DNA of 64,000 nucleotides. Origin: Candidatus Uhrbacteria bacterium. GTDB taxonomy: Bacteria > Patescibacteria > ABY1 > SG8-24 > GWF2-40-263. This document shows positions 16,507-24,027 of this stretch, one piece after another. The notes below the pieces were generated by a model that saw only the letters and a list, made by a program, of their open reading frames with translations, did not search any database and had not been told where the DNA came from. Both the position numbers and the translations under genes were made by a program. Every line of letters starts with the position of its first letter. The stretch's first letter is position 1. The DNA lies in contig JACQSK010000007.1 of the NCBI GenBank assembly GCA_016205975.1, positions 1 to 64,000 of the forward strand, given 5' to 3'.

Positions 16507-16522
16507 TTTCGTATATACGAAA
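16507..16522. promoter_or_regulatory. Palindrome TTTCGTATATACGAAA between gyrB and a divergent gene
   Basis: A perfect 16-bp palindrome inside a longer shared block (GACAAAATTTCGTA...TACGAAAAAA). A near-copy lies at 20991-21006. It lies ~70 bp upstream of gyrB and ~90 bp upstream of the gene at 16612. Possible operator; the regulator is unknown. Confidence 0.5.
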
Positions 16523-16597
16523 AAAAGTGACCACGGCTCTCCGGCCATTCGTGTGCTGGATGTGGGGCGGACGCAGCGCGGGTGGCGCATCGTGTGG

Positions 16598-16614
16598 TAT
16601 ACTTTTTTATTATG
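16598..16614 (+). promoter_or_regulatory. Near-leaderless promoter of the 16612 gene
   Basis: TATACT at 16598-16603 preceded by TGG lies 8 nt before ATG 16612, so the transcript probably begins at or next to the start codon. Confidence 0.6.
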
Positions 16615-17535
16615 GAGAATGGAGGTCTGCTTTTGGAAGAAGAAAAGAAGGCCCGCCGATTGTATCGGTTGAGTTTGTGGTGGGTGGAGCATCGCGCTGT
16701 GCTGCGGCGCATCGGCTACGGGGCGTTCATGGCTGTGGACGCGCTCGTCCTTGCGTTCGCTCTTTTTCATCTGTTGGACGCGTTTGCGTTTAGTTACGAT
16801 CGCGAGCAGCGCGCGATTTTCGCGATGGTCACGCAGGGGCAGTCAGATTTGCGCGCGTACACGGAGGCGAACAAGGCGAGCGACCTTGAGAGCACGCCCG
16901 CGCGGATCATTTCCATCGGGAGCGATCGCTATGACCTGTACGCGACGCTCGTGAATCCCAACGACGACTGGTGGGCTGAGTTCACCTACGCGTTCACCAC
17001 GGACGCAGGAGCCACGGAAACGGCCACGGGGTTCATCTTGCCCGGGGAAGAAAAACCGATCGTGGAGTTTGCCTATGCGTCCAGCGTCCCCATGAGCGCC
17101 GCCGAGCTTGTCGTCGATGGCATCACCTGGCATCGTGTGGATCATCAGATGATCGACGACTGGGGAGTGTTTGCGCAAGAGCACCTGAATCTCGTCATCG
17201 AAGACGCGCAGTTCACCAAGCAGACCGACGGCAACGGCGAGGCGTACGGGCGCTCGAGTTTCACCGTCATGAACAAGACCGCGTTCAGTTATTACGAGCC
17301 GACATTCTATGTGCTCTTGAAACGCGGTTCCTCTGTGGTGGGCGTCAACCGCGCCACGCTCTCCGAGCTTGAGAGCGGCGAGCAAGCCTCGGTCGCGCTC
17401 AACTGGTTTGGCACGCTGCCCTCGGTGAGCGAGGTTGCCGTGGTGCCGGAAATCAACCTGTTCGATCTGTCTGTTTACAAACCGTTAGAGGGGGAGAACA
17501 CGCGTGACACTCGTACGCGCGTCTTTCGCCGATGA
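16612..17535 (+). CDS. Single-pass membrane protein of unknown function (307 aa)
   Basis: A short basic cytoplasmic N-terminus, one membrane helix at about residues 38-62 (YGAFMAVDALVLAFALFHLL), then a ~240-aa extracytoplasmic domain of beta character. Start at ATG 16612, set by the -10 box 8 nt upstream. Its last 4 bp overlap the rodA start, so it is coupled to the cell-elongation polymerase and probably acts at the envelope. I do not recognise the domain. Confidence 0.7.
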   Translation: MENGGLLLEEEKKARRLYRLSLWWVEHRAVLRRIGYGAFMAVDALVLAFALFHLLDAFAFSYDREQRAIFAMVTQGQSDLRAYTEANKASDLESTPARIISIGSDRYDLYATLVNPNDDWWAEFTYAFTTDAGATETATGFILPGEEKPIVEFAYASSVPMSAAELVVDGITWHRVDHQMIDDWGVFAQEHLNLVIEDAQFTKQTDGNGEAYGRSSFTVMNKTAFSYYEPTFYVLLKRGSSVVGVNRATLSELESGEQASVALNWFGTLPSVSEVAVVPEINLFDLSVYKPLEGENTRDTRTRVFRR

Positions 17536-18680
17536 TTCTCCACCGCCCTTCACGCCTATTCCAGACGATCGGTCAGCTTCGGTCAGCTGATTGGTTGTTG
17601 TTGCTCGCCGTGTTCACGCTGCTCCTGCTCGGACTCTCGGCGATCTACTCGGTGGAGCTCTCCCAGGAAGCCAGTACGTTTCTGCACATGAAAAAACAAG
17701 TGGTCGCGGCCCTCGTGGGCGTGGCCATCTTTTTATCTCTCGCGCTTTCCAACTACAAACTCCTGCAAAATTATTCCCTGGCGCTGTACTGCCTGTGCAC
17801 GGGTCTGTTGGTGCTCGTGCTCATCGTGGGCGAGACGATCCGAGGCTCGACCGGCTGGTTCGTCTTAGGCGGTGTGAGCTTCCAGCCCGTGGAGATCATG
17901 AAGGTGAGCCTCGTCATCACACTCTCCACCTACTTTGCGCGCCGCGCCGTCAGACCGCTCTCCGTAAGAAGTTTGTGGCAGAGCGGACTCATGACGCTCC
18001 TGCCCGTGGGGCTGGTGCTGCTGCAACCCGACTTCGGTTCTGCATCCGTCCTCTTGGGCACCTGGTTTATTTTTCTTCTGTTCGTGGGCATGCCCTGGCG
18101 CGCCATTGTTTCCATGGTGCTTCTGATGGCGGTCCTCTTTGGCGCGAGCTGGCTGTTTTTGTTTGCCGACTACCAGCGCTCCCGCATCCTGACGTTCTTC
18201 GATCCAAGCGTGGACCCGCTGGGCCAAGGGTACAACGTGGCCCAAGCGATTATCGCCATCGGCTCGGGAGGCTGGCTGGGGAGCGGGTTAGGGTTTGGGA
18301 CGCAGAGCCAGTTGAAGTTTTTGCCCGAGTCTCAGACGGATTTTATTTTTGCGGTGATTGCCGAGGAGCTTGGGTTCTTGGGGGTCATGCTTGTCTTGGT
18401 GTCGTTCGCATTCGTGTTCTACCGTCTCATCCGCCACGCCGCCCACGCGCACGACGACTTTACGAGCTACCTGGTTTTGGGGTGCGGCACGATATTTTTC
18501 CTGCAGTTTTTTGTGAACATCGGGATGAACCTCGGCGTCTTTCCCGTGACAGGCATCGGCTTGCCCTGGGTGAGCTACGGAGGCAGCTCACTCATGGTCA
18601 TGCTGGCCTTGGTGGGCATTGTGGAGAGCATCGCGATGCGTCGTCCTGGTGGGCAGGTAGGGAGGGATATGGTATCGTGA
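17532..18680 (+). CDS. rodA: Peptidoglycan glycosyltransferase RodA (SEDS family)
   Basis: 382 aa with about ten membrane helices. Seen: QPVEIMKVSLVI, LLQPDFGSASVLL (containing the catalytic Asp region of SEDS proteins), GQGYNVAQAIIAIGSGG, PESQTDFIFAVIAEELGF and the C-terminal GIGLPWVSYGGSSL signature. It polymerises lipid II into glycan with a class B PBP during elongation. Overlaps the upstream membrane-protein gene by 4 bp. Confidence 0.95.
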   Translation: MILHRPSRLFQTIGQLRSADWLLLLAVFTLLLLGLSAIYSVELSQEASTFLHMKKQVVAALVGVAIFLSLALSNYKLLQNYSLALYCLCTGLLVLVLIVGETIRGSTGWFVLGGVSFQPVEIMKVSLVITLSTYFARRAVRPLSVRSLWQSGLMTLLPVGLVLLQPDFGSASVLLGTWFIFLLFVGMPWRAIVSMVLLMAVLFGASWLFLFADYQRSRILTFFDPSVDPLGQGYNVAQAIIAIGSGGWLGSGLGFGTQSQLKFLPESQTDFIFAVIAEELGFLGVMLVLVSFAFVFYRLIRHAAHAHDDFTSYLVLGCGTIFFLQFFVNIGMNLGVFPVTGIGLPWVSYGGSSLMVMLALVGIVESIAMRRPGGQVGRDMVS

Positions 18681-18709
18681 GCTTAAGGATTCCTAATCGT
18701 TTTTCTCCT

Positions 18710-19111
18710 ATGTCTACCAACGACCTGTGGAACGAAGGATTGAAACTTGTTTCTTTCTGTCCCGTGTGCGAGACGCGCTACAACCCGATGGAGGCGCGCG
18801 CACTTTCAGGGGCAGGGGAGACGCAGCTCTTGCACGTGCAATGCCGCAAGTGTCAGAACTCCATTCTGGCGCTCGTGCATGTGAATCAGACAGGCGCCAG
18901 CTCCGTGGGGCTGTTGACGGACTTGGGGTTTGACGATGTCGTTCGTTTCCGCGCGCAACGCGTGGTGAGCATTGACGACGTGATCGAGGCACACCAATTT
19001 TTGGAAGAGGCGCACTGGGAGGAAGCGCTGGGCGTCGCGTATCGAGATCAGGTGACGCAGGTCATGAGGAAGCGGGAAAAACATTTTCAAGAACAGCGGG
19101 CAGCGCGGTAA
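18710..19111 (+). CDS. Zinc-ribbon hypothetical protein (133 aa)
   Basis: Start at ATG 18710 (MSTNDLWNEG), 29 bp after rodA. A CPVC...CRKC pair (residues ~17-20 and ~48-51) forms a likely zinc ribbon, followed by an alpha/beta region. The C-terminal half is charged and helical. The pattern is common among small Patescibacteria proteins, but I cannot name a function. No SD; a pyrimidine-rich TTTTTCTCCT precedes ATG. Confidence 0.65.
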   Translation: MSTNDLWNEGLKLVSFCPVCETRYNPMEARALSGAGETQLLHVQCRKCQNSILALVHVNQTGASSVGLLTDLGFDDVVRFRAQRVVSIDDVIEAHQFLEEAHWEEALGVAYRDQVTQVMRKREKHFQEQRAAR

Positions 19112-19122
19112 TCGTCCTCGCC

Positions 19123-19151
19123 TTGACTATTTTGTAGCGGTCTTGCACAAT
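19123..19151 (+). promoter_or_regulatory. Promoter of rplY
   Basis: TTGACT (19123-19128), a 17-bp spacer and CACAAT (19146-19151) with TTG just before it (extended -10-like). ATG follows at 19174. Confidence 0.7.
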
Positions 19152-19173
19152 GGGGCCGCTATTCTATTTTTCT

Positions 19174-19863
19174 ATGAATACTCTCACTCTGGAAGCCCAA
19201 GCTCGAACGCAGAAAGGCCGTAAAACGAACACGCTGCGCGCCCAAGGGCTCGTCCCGGCGGTTGTCTACGGTTCTGGAACGGAGCCTCAGTCGATCGTGA
19301 TCGATCGCAATCAGTTTGCCAAAATGTACAAAGCCGCCGGAGAGTCTTCCCTTGTGGAATTGGTGATCGACGGCCATGATGCTTTGCACGTGCTCATCCA
19401 TGACTATCAGATCGAGCCGCTGCGCGACGAGGTGACGCACGTTGATTTTCAGTCTGTGGACATGAAGAAAGAAATCGAAGCCGAGATTCAGTTGAAGCTC
19501 GTGGGTGAGTCGCCGGCTGTGAAAGCCTTGGGCGGAACGCTCATGACGTCCGTGAACGAAGTGCGGGTGAAGTGTTTGCCTTCCAAGCTTGTGCGCGACA
19601 TCGAAGTCGACATCAGCGCGCTCTCCACCTTTGACGATGTGATCCGTCTGAAGGATCTCGTGATTCCGGAGGGTGTCGTCATCCTGGACGATTTGAACCT
19701 GTCCGTGGCCAGCGTTTCCGCGCCACGCTCTGAGGAAGAGCTGAAGGCCTTGGATGAAGCCGTTGTGGAAGACGTGGCTGCCGTGGCCGTGGAGAAGAAA
19801 GAAGAAGCACCGGCGGAAGGCGAAGAGGCCGCTGCTCCTGCTCAGAAGAATGAGAAAGAATAA
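19174..19863 (+). CDS. rplY: Ribosomal protein bL25 (CTC type)
   Basis: 229 aa, the long CTC form. The N-terminal 5S rRNA-binding domain begins LTLEAQARTQKGRKTNTLRA and includes GLVPAVVYG. It is followed by the TL5/CTC C-terminal beta domain and an acidic Ala/Glu-rich tail (residues ~200-229). Start at ATG 19174, fixed by the promoter; a longer in-frame start overlaps the -10 box. Confidence 0.93.
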   Translation: MNTLTLEAQARTQKGRKTNTLRAQGLVPAVVYGSGTEPQSIVIDRNQFAKMYKAAGESSLVELVIDGHDALHVLIHDYQIEPLRDEVTHVDFQSVDMKKEIEAEIQLKLVGESPAVKALGGTLMTSVNEVRVKCLPSKLVRDIEVDISALSTFDDVIRLKDLVIPEGVVILDDLNLSVASVSAPRSEEELKALDEAVVEDVAAVAVEKKEEAPAEGEEAAAPAQKNEKE

Positions 19864-19864
19864 C

Positions 19865-20935
19865 ATGCGCATCAAGGAGGTCATAAGGCGTTTGAAGAAA
19901 ACCGACCGGCTTACGTTGGTCGGTCTTCTTATTGTGGCGGCCCTGTGCGTCTTGGTCGCCCTCGTGCTGCCGAAGTTCGTTTATCGATCTTTTTTCCAAG
20001 CGGATGAAGCGCAGGAGGCGGCGAGTACGGCACTCTTTCGACATCCGCTCACGGGGGAGGCGCTCTTGGAACCGCTGACAGAGTTGCCGCAGGTGGCGGG
20101 CGTCATGATCGACAACCACGAGGATGCGTGGCCACCGACAGGGATCGATCAAGCGTTTCTGGTGATCGAAGCGCCAGTCGAGGCGGGGATTCCTCGCATG
20201 CTGGCGTTTTTCAGCGAGGAGCAAACCGTGGAGCAGATCGGTCCTGTTCGATCAGCTCGTCCGTATTATTTGGATTGGGCAAACGAACTTGATGCGCTGT
20301 ATTCCCACGTGGGTGGCTCTAACGCGGCACTTGACCTGATTGCCTCGGGAGGGACATTCGACATGAATCAATACTGGTGGGGTGAGTATTTTTGGCGAGC
20401 GAATGGAAATCGGTTTGCCCCCCATAACGTGTTTACGTCGACGGAATCATTGCGAGCGTTTTATTTGTTGCGCGAGGAGGCCGGTGTGGCGCCGACAAGA
20501 CTGTATGATGTTTGGTCGTGGAAAGATCCAGAACCTACAGGCAAGGATGGTGTGGGTCTCTATGTCGACTTCTGGGCGCCGGTGTATACCGTTGATTGGG
20601 AGTATGATGGGGAGTCTGGGCAGTACTTGAGATCGCAATTTGGGAGGCCTCATGAGGTCGAGTCTGGTGATCGGATTGTTGCCGATAACGTGGCGGTCGT
20701 GGTAACAGAGATTGAAGTCATCGATAACGTCGGACGACGAGAGATTCGTACACTGGGAGAAGGGGAGGGGTATGTGCTTCAGGATGGGATCGTGATCGAG
20801 GCGACGTGGAAGAAACCGTCCAAATCAGAACGACTCAAATTTTACAACCGCGCGACCGGTGAGGAGATCGCCATGAACGCCGGGATTACGTGGATCGAGG
20901 TGGTGGGGGATGAGGAAGATATTCGAATCGAGTAA
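19865..20935 (+). CDS. DUF3048-type exported protein (YerB-like)
   Basis: 356 aa. An N-terminal basic stretch and one membrane helix (residues ~15-38, LTLVGLLIVAALCVLVALVL) are followed by an extracytoplasmic domain. VAGVMIDNHEDAWPPTGIDQ, EAGIPRMLAFF and IGPVRSARPYYLDWANELDA are the DUF3048 signature found in B. subtilis YerB. ATG 19865 is 1 bp after the rplY stop; a longer frame reading into rplY is not credible. The family function is unsettled, with envelope association known only from location. Confidence 0.8.
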   Translation: MRIKEVIRRLKKTDRLTLVGLLIVAALCVLVALVLPKFVYRSFFQADEAQEAASTALFRHPLTGEALLEPLTELPQVAGVMIDNHEDAWPPTGIDQAFLVIEAPVEAGIPRMLAFFSEEQTVEQIGPVRSARPYYLDWANELDALYSHVGGSNAALDLIASGGTFDMNQYWWGEYFWRANGNRFAPHNVFTSTESLRAFYLLREEAGVAPTRLYDVWSWKDPEPTGKDGVGLYVDFWAPVYTVDWEYDGESGQYLRSQFGRPHEVESGDRIVADNVAVVVTEIEVIDNVGRREIRTLGEGEGYVLQDGIVIEATWKKPSKSERLKFYNRATGEEIAMNAGITWIEVVGDEEDIRIE

Positions 20936-20950
20936 GAAATCAAAGGACAC

Positions 20951-20973
20951 AAAAGTCACATATGTGACTTTTT
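20951..20973. terminator. Palindromic terminator after the DUF3048 gene
   Basis: AAAAGTCACATATGTGACTTTTT is a near-perfect palindrome with terminal A and T tracts, so it can terminate in either direction. It lies 16 bp after the stop at 20935. Confidence 0.75.
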
Positions 20974-20977
20974 GGTT

Positions 20978-21016
20978 GATGACAACATTTTTTCGTAGGT
21001 ACGAAATTTTGTCGTC
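20978..21016. repeat. Inverted repeat containing TTTCGTAGGTACGAAA
   Basis: The arms TGATGACAACATTTTTTCGTA and TACGAAATTTTGTCGTCA pair imperfectly. The core 20991-21006 matches the palindrome at 16507-16522, and both are flanked by GACAAAATTTCG on the same relative side. It lies between two convergent genes. Confidence 0.55.
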
Positions 21017-21042
21017 AAAAAGAAATGACCCAGGTTGGGTCA
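21016..21042 (-). terminator. Terminator of the EamA-like gene
   Basis: TGACCCA/TGGGTCA (21026-21032 with 21036-21042), followed on the minus strand by TTTCTTTTT. Confidence 0.7.
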
Positions 21043-21098
21043 GTTGGAGGAAGCGAAGCGACGCTTGCGTGCCTCGCGTGAGAGGTAAGGTGACGTTC

Positions 21099-21521
21099 CT
21101 ACTTGACCATGAGCCAGGTGCCGGCGACGGCCAGGCACAGACCCAGGAGCTTGGTGGCGGGGAACGGTTCACGGAAGATGAGCGCACCGACGATCGTCAC
21201 GAAGACGACCATGAGGGTGAGCGCCGCGGGGGCGTAGCTCGACATCCCGAACTGCTGGTCGGTTATGAGCCGGGTGTAGGCGATCATGCCGATCCCGTTG
21301 GCGATGCCGGCGAGTGCGAGCAGGCCCAGGGTGTGGCTCGAAGGGACGGCGCTCAACTCCTGGCGATAGAAGATCGCACAGAGAAATGCGGTGCCGCCCA
21401 TGACCAGGAACCCGGTCCAGGCGTTGTTCGTGCCCGCGAATCGGGCGATCATCGGCCAGGAGCCAAAGCCCACGGCGGTCATGAGGCACAGGATCAGGCC
21501 GTTGTTCATGAGTGCGTTCAT
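21099..21521 (-). CDS. Half-size EamA/DMT-superfamily transporter
   Basis: 140 aa with four predicted membrane helices and one EamA repeat: the N-terminal LMTAVGFGSWPMIARFAG, then RLITDQQFGMSSYAPAALTL, and LIFREPFPATKLLGLCLAVAG at the end are typical. Full-length DMT carriers have two repeats, so this would work as a dimer, like SMR or half-DMT proteins. The substrate is unknown. It has a TTGACA-17-CATACT promoter, SD GGAGG and its own terminator, like the other stand-alone genes in this window. Confidence 0.75.
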   Translation of the reverse strand: MNALMNNGLILCLMTAVGFGSWPMIARFAGTNNAWTGFLVMGGTAFLCAIFYRQELSAVPSSHTLGLLALAGIANGIGMIAYTRLITDQQFGMSSYAPAALTLMVVFVTIVGALIFREPFPATKLLGLCLAVAGTWLMVK

Positions 21522-21583
21522 TTCGGAGTCCTCCGTGCCAGCTCCTGGTGAGCCAGCCGATCACGTTGAATCGTGAACGCACG

Positions 21584-21612
21584 AGTATGCGTCAAAACGG
21601 GAAGGATGTCAA
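21584..21612 (-). promoter_or_regulatory. Promoter of the EamA-like gene
   Basis: Minus-strand TTGACA (21612-21607), a 17-bp spacer and CATACT (21589-21584). Confidence 0.75.
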
Positions 21613-21642
21613 TCAAAACACCCGTCATTGTGAGGCGGGGTT

Positions 21643-22551
21643 TTATATGTGCACCTCGATCACTCGGTCATCCCCATGCAGATCTTTATGCGTCTCGAGT
21701 TTGGCGCTGGGGAAATTATGGAGGATGAGTTTTTCTGCCGCTTGGCGTTGCTCGGGGTCGATCTCGATCAACACGATGAGATCGCGGGGGAGGATCTTGC
21801 GGTGGTCACGCAGTTGGCGAAACAGTTCCCAGTACGCATCAAGTCCATCGGCACCGGCACGCAGAGCGATTTCTGGCTCGTGGCGCACCTCAGCTTGGAG
21901 ATTGTCCATGCGAGCTTGCGATAGGTAAGGGAGGTTGGCTGTGAGTAAGAGCGTCTTAAATGGATAGACGGACGAGGTCTGCACATTTGTCTGACCTCGG
22001 ATTGTCTTGAAAATGCGCACGATCGGCTCGGCAAGGTTGCCCGTCTGGAAGTCGACGGTTGTCTGAGGGACGAGGATATCGGCATTTTTTTTGGCGACTG
22101 CCAGGGCGTTTTCGTCGATGTCGACCGCGATGACAGGAAGATTCGTCTCCGAGGCAAGCGTGATAGCGATCGCGCCTGATCCCGTACCGAGATCCGCGAT
22201 AAGGGTGCGCTCAGGATCCTTGTCCGCGAGAACTTTGATCGCCAGCTCAATCATCGTCTCGGTTTCTGGTCGTGGAATGAGGACGTGTTTATCTACAATG
22301 AAGTCACGTCCATAGAAGGCCTTCTTTCCGACCAGGTACGCCACAGGCTCCCGATCCTCACGCCGATCCACAAGTTCGAAGAATTTTTCTTCTTGGTGCG
22401 ACTTGAGCTTGTCGGCGAAGTGCGCGAACAGCCAGGCCTTGGAGGTGTCCAGACTGAAGGCAAGCAAAATTTCTGCGTCGAGCATGGGGGAGTCGACGCT
22501 GGCTTTGCGTAGTTTATTGTTGGCCCATTGGAGGGCTTCCATGATGGTCAT
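21643..22551 (-). CDS. prmC: Peptide chain release factor glutamine methyltransferase PrmC
   Basis: 302 aa. The N-terminal helical domain has LDAEILLAFSL. PVAYLVGKKAFYGRDF and LIPRPETETMIE are PrmC hallmarks, followed by the SAM motif IADLGTGSGAIAI and the substrate motif ANLPYLS. The last reads N-L-P-Y in place of the usual N-P-P-Y; the Asn and Tyr that hold the glutamine are kept. It methylates the GGQ Gln of release factors; prfA lies ~1.5 kb away. ATG 22551 follows a pyrimidine-rich leader shared with two other genes, without an SD. Confidence 0.93.
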   Translation of the reverse strand: MTIMEALQWANNKLRKASVDSPMLDAEILLAFSLDTSKAWLFAHFADKLKSHQEEKFFELVDRREDREPVAYLVGKKAFYGRDFIVDKHVLIPRPETETMIELAIKVLADKDPERTLIADLGTGSGAIAITLASETNLPVIAVDIDENALAVAKKNADILVPQTTVDFQTGNLAEPIVRIFKTIRGQTNVQTSSVYPFKTLLLTANLPYLSQARMDNLQAEVRHEPEIALRAGADGLDAYWELFRQLRDHRKILPRDLIVLIEIDPEQRQAAEKLILHNFPSAKLETHKDLHGDDRVIEVHI

Positions 22552-22591
22552 AGGGAGGAGGGGGACAGAGGGCGGCAAAGGGGAGTATAGC

Positions 22592-22623
22592 AAAAAAAAG
22601 GACTCAGGCCTTAGCATGAGTCC
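22592..22623 (-). terminator. Strong terminator of the large RNA candidate
   Basis: GGACTCA (22600-22606) pairs with TGAGTCC (22617-22623), followed on the minus strand by eight T (22599-22592). Confidence 0.9.
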
Positions 22624-23316
22624 GAGTTTCCAACGGCGGAGGGGGTGGAAGGTGGAAACCTTGGCCTGGGAGATTGAGGCGCAAGCGTCTCGTTCAGATC
22701 CAGGTTTTTGGTCATGCGCCTTCCATCCCTCCGTCGCTCTCGGGGACGGCTTGGGTCGTCAGCTTTTGGTTATTACTGAAGACGTTTGCCCTCGTGATCT
22801 TCCTGTTGCGTTTAGCATCGCCATCCTTCCGAAGAAGAACCCTGTTGCGTTCAGGACTACCCGAAGGTAATCGAGAGACGCGACAGACGCTGCTTTTATA
22901 GCTGGCCCGACATTGCTGCCAAGCCCAGGGGTGTTCAGGAGTTTATCCTCGAGCCCTCATATGGTTCACCCGGAGTCGGCCTAGGCATTGCTGCGAGGCT
23001 TTCTCAGCGAGTTCCTTTTGAGGGGGTTGATCAACGTTACGAGTGGAGGTCCAGGATTTGGCGGCTGATGTTGTTCCCGTTCGTCCGGGGGAGAAAGTCA
23101 CCTCTCAACCCTTTCCTTCAGGACACCAGCGGTGCCATGACTCTTAGCCACGGCCGTAGCCAGAGTGTCTGTCCCTTTGTCGATCGGCTGATCGAGAGTC
23201 GTTTCAGGCGAGTGCCAGCCGAAGCTGATTCACGCCGTTCACGGCTCCAGGTTCGCGTCCTTGCGGACGCTAGGCCGGGGGTTTCAGCTTTCGCTTATCG
23301 CCATCCGACGGTAACG
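22592..23316 (-). ncRNA. Large structured RNA candidate of unknown class (~720 nt)
   Basis: A 0.8-kb gap without a credible ORF, bounded on the minus strand by a promoter (23348-23320) and a strong terminator. Local hairpins with stable tetraloops are dense: GCGTCC-GCAA-GGACGC (23270-23255), GCCG-TGAA-CGGC (23245-23234), CAGC-TTCG-GCTG (23227-23216) and TTACC-TTCG-GGTAG (22870-22857), plus a long TCGATC...GATCGA element. Two internal motifs repeat: GCAGCAATG-Y-C near 22990 and 22918, and GGATGGCGAT near 23303 and 22826. I searched by eye for RNase P (GAGGAAAGTCC, ACAGAA), tmRNA (tRNA-like ends, T-loop), SRP and 6S signatures and found none convincing. The length exceeds all of these. Confidence 0.7.
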
Positions 23317-23319
23317 ACC

Positions 23320-23348
23320 ATGTTATAGGATCAGAGAAAATGCGTCAA
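23320..23348 (-). promoter_or_regulatory. Promoter of the large RNA candidate
   Basis: Minus-strand TTGACG (23348-23343) precedes TATAAC (23327-23322, spacer 15) or the overlapping TAACAT (23325-23320, spacer 17). Confidence 0.6.
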
Positions 23349-23365
23349 GGGCAGATACCCATAGG

Positions 23366-24025
23366 TTATCCACAGAGGCGCTTACGAGCGGCTTCCAGCT
23401 CTTGCGCGGTTCCCACTGGCAACCAGAAGTTCGCTTGAACGCCAGCGATCTGGCTGGTTTTTGCGAGCACGGCAAGCGTTTGTGGAAGTCCGAACTCGGT
23501 AAACTCGCTTACATGGATTTCAACAGGCGACACTTGAAAGAAAGAATCGTTGAGCAGGTAGGCGCCGCACACGGCATTGCGGCCAGGCGCGAGCTCTCTG
23601 AAGTGTCCTTGCTCGATCACGGCGGCGGCTTTGAGGTCATGATCCGACAGGTGATAGAGAAGAGCCAGGTCATGGGCACAGAGCCGTTCGAGGTCTTCTT
23701 TCCGATACAGGTCGTCGCCGTTGACCACCAGGAACGGACGTCGGAGATGGCTGCGCAGCAAGTGAACCGCGCCGGCGGTTCCTGAGAGCGGTTCTTGGAT
23801 CACGTAGCGGATGGGCGTGTTGCGCCAGGCCGTGCCCAGATATGCCATAAGGTCTTCACGCAGATGGTTCACAACCACAAACAACTCGTCGACATTCTCC
23901 GGCAGCGCTGAAAGCACATGCGCGATGAGTGGTTTCCCGCAGATGTCGATGAGCGGTTTGGGGGTTTCGTGCGTGAGAGGCCGCAGGCGCGCGCCTTTGC
24001 CGGCCGCGAGGATGACCGCTTGCAT
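23366..24025 (-). CDS. Sugar-1-phosphate nucleotidyltransferase-like protein
   Basis: 219 aa. The NTP_transferase fold is shown by AVILAAGKGARLRPLTHETP (the GxGxRLxPLT...PKP signature) followed by KPLIDICGKPLI, and by a VNGDDLY metal-binding segment. It makes NDP-sugars from sugar-1-phosphate and NTP. It lacks a C-terminal acyltransferase domain, so it resembles the short glucose-/mannose-1-phosphate or MurNAc-1-P type enzymes; the sugar cannot be decided. Start ATG 24025 lies 2 bp after the prfA stop; a TTG at 24031 is the alternative. Confidence 0.85.
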   Translation of the reverse strand: MQAVILAAGKGARLRPLTHETPKPLIDICGKPLIAHVLSALPENVDELFVVVNHLREDLMAYLGTAWRNTPIRYVIQEPLSGTAGAVHLLRSHLRRPFLVVNGDDLYRKEDLERLCAHDLALLYHLSDHDLKAAAVIEQGHFRELAPGRNAVCGAYLLNDSFFQVSPVEIHVSEFTEFGLPQTLAVLAKTSQIAGVQANFWLPVGTAQELEAARKRLCG

Positions 24026-24027
24026 AC

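Noticed and set aside
16503..16530. dif (XerCD) site
   Set aside because: The palindrome lacks the 11-6-11 dif arm layout and conserved TTATGTTAAAT-type half; a second copy nearby also argues against it.
22592..23316. RNase P RNA or tmRNA
   Set aside because: GAGGAAAGTCC, the P4 partner, tRNA-like ends and a T-loop were not found. A GCAAACGTC stretch near 22787 hinted at a tmRNA tag but sits ~530 nt from the 5' end. Kept as unknown class; Rfam search would decide.
23068..23328. Small plus-strand gene in the RNA candidate region
   Set aside because: No SD or promoter, Arg/Ser-rich composition, and it overlaps stable hairpins and the opposite-strand promoter.
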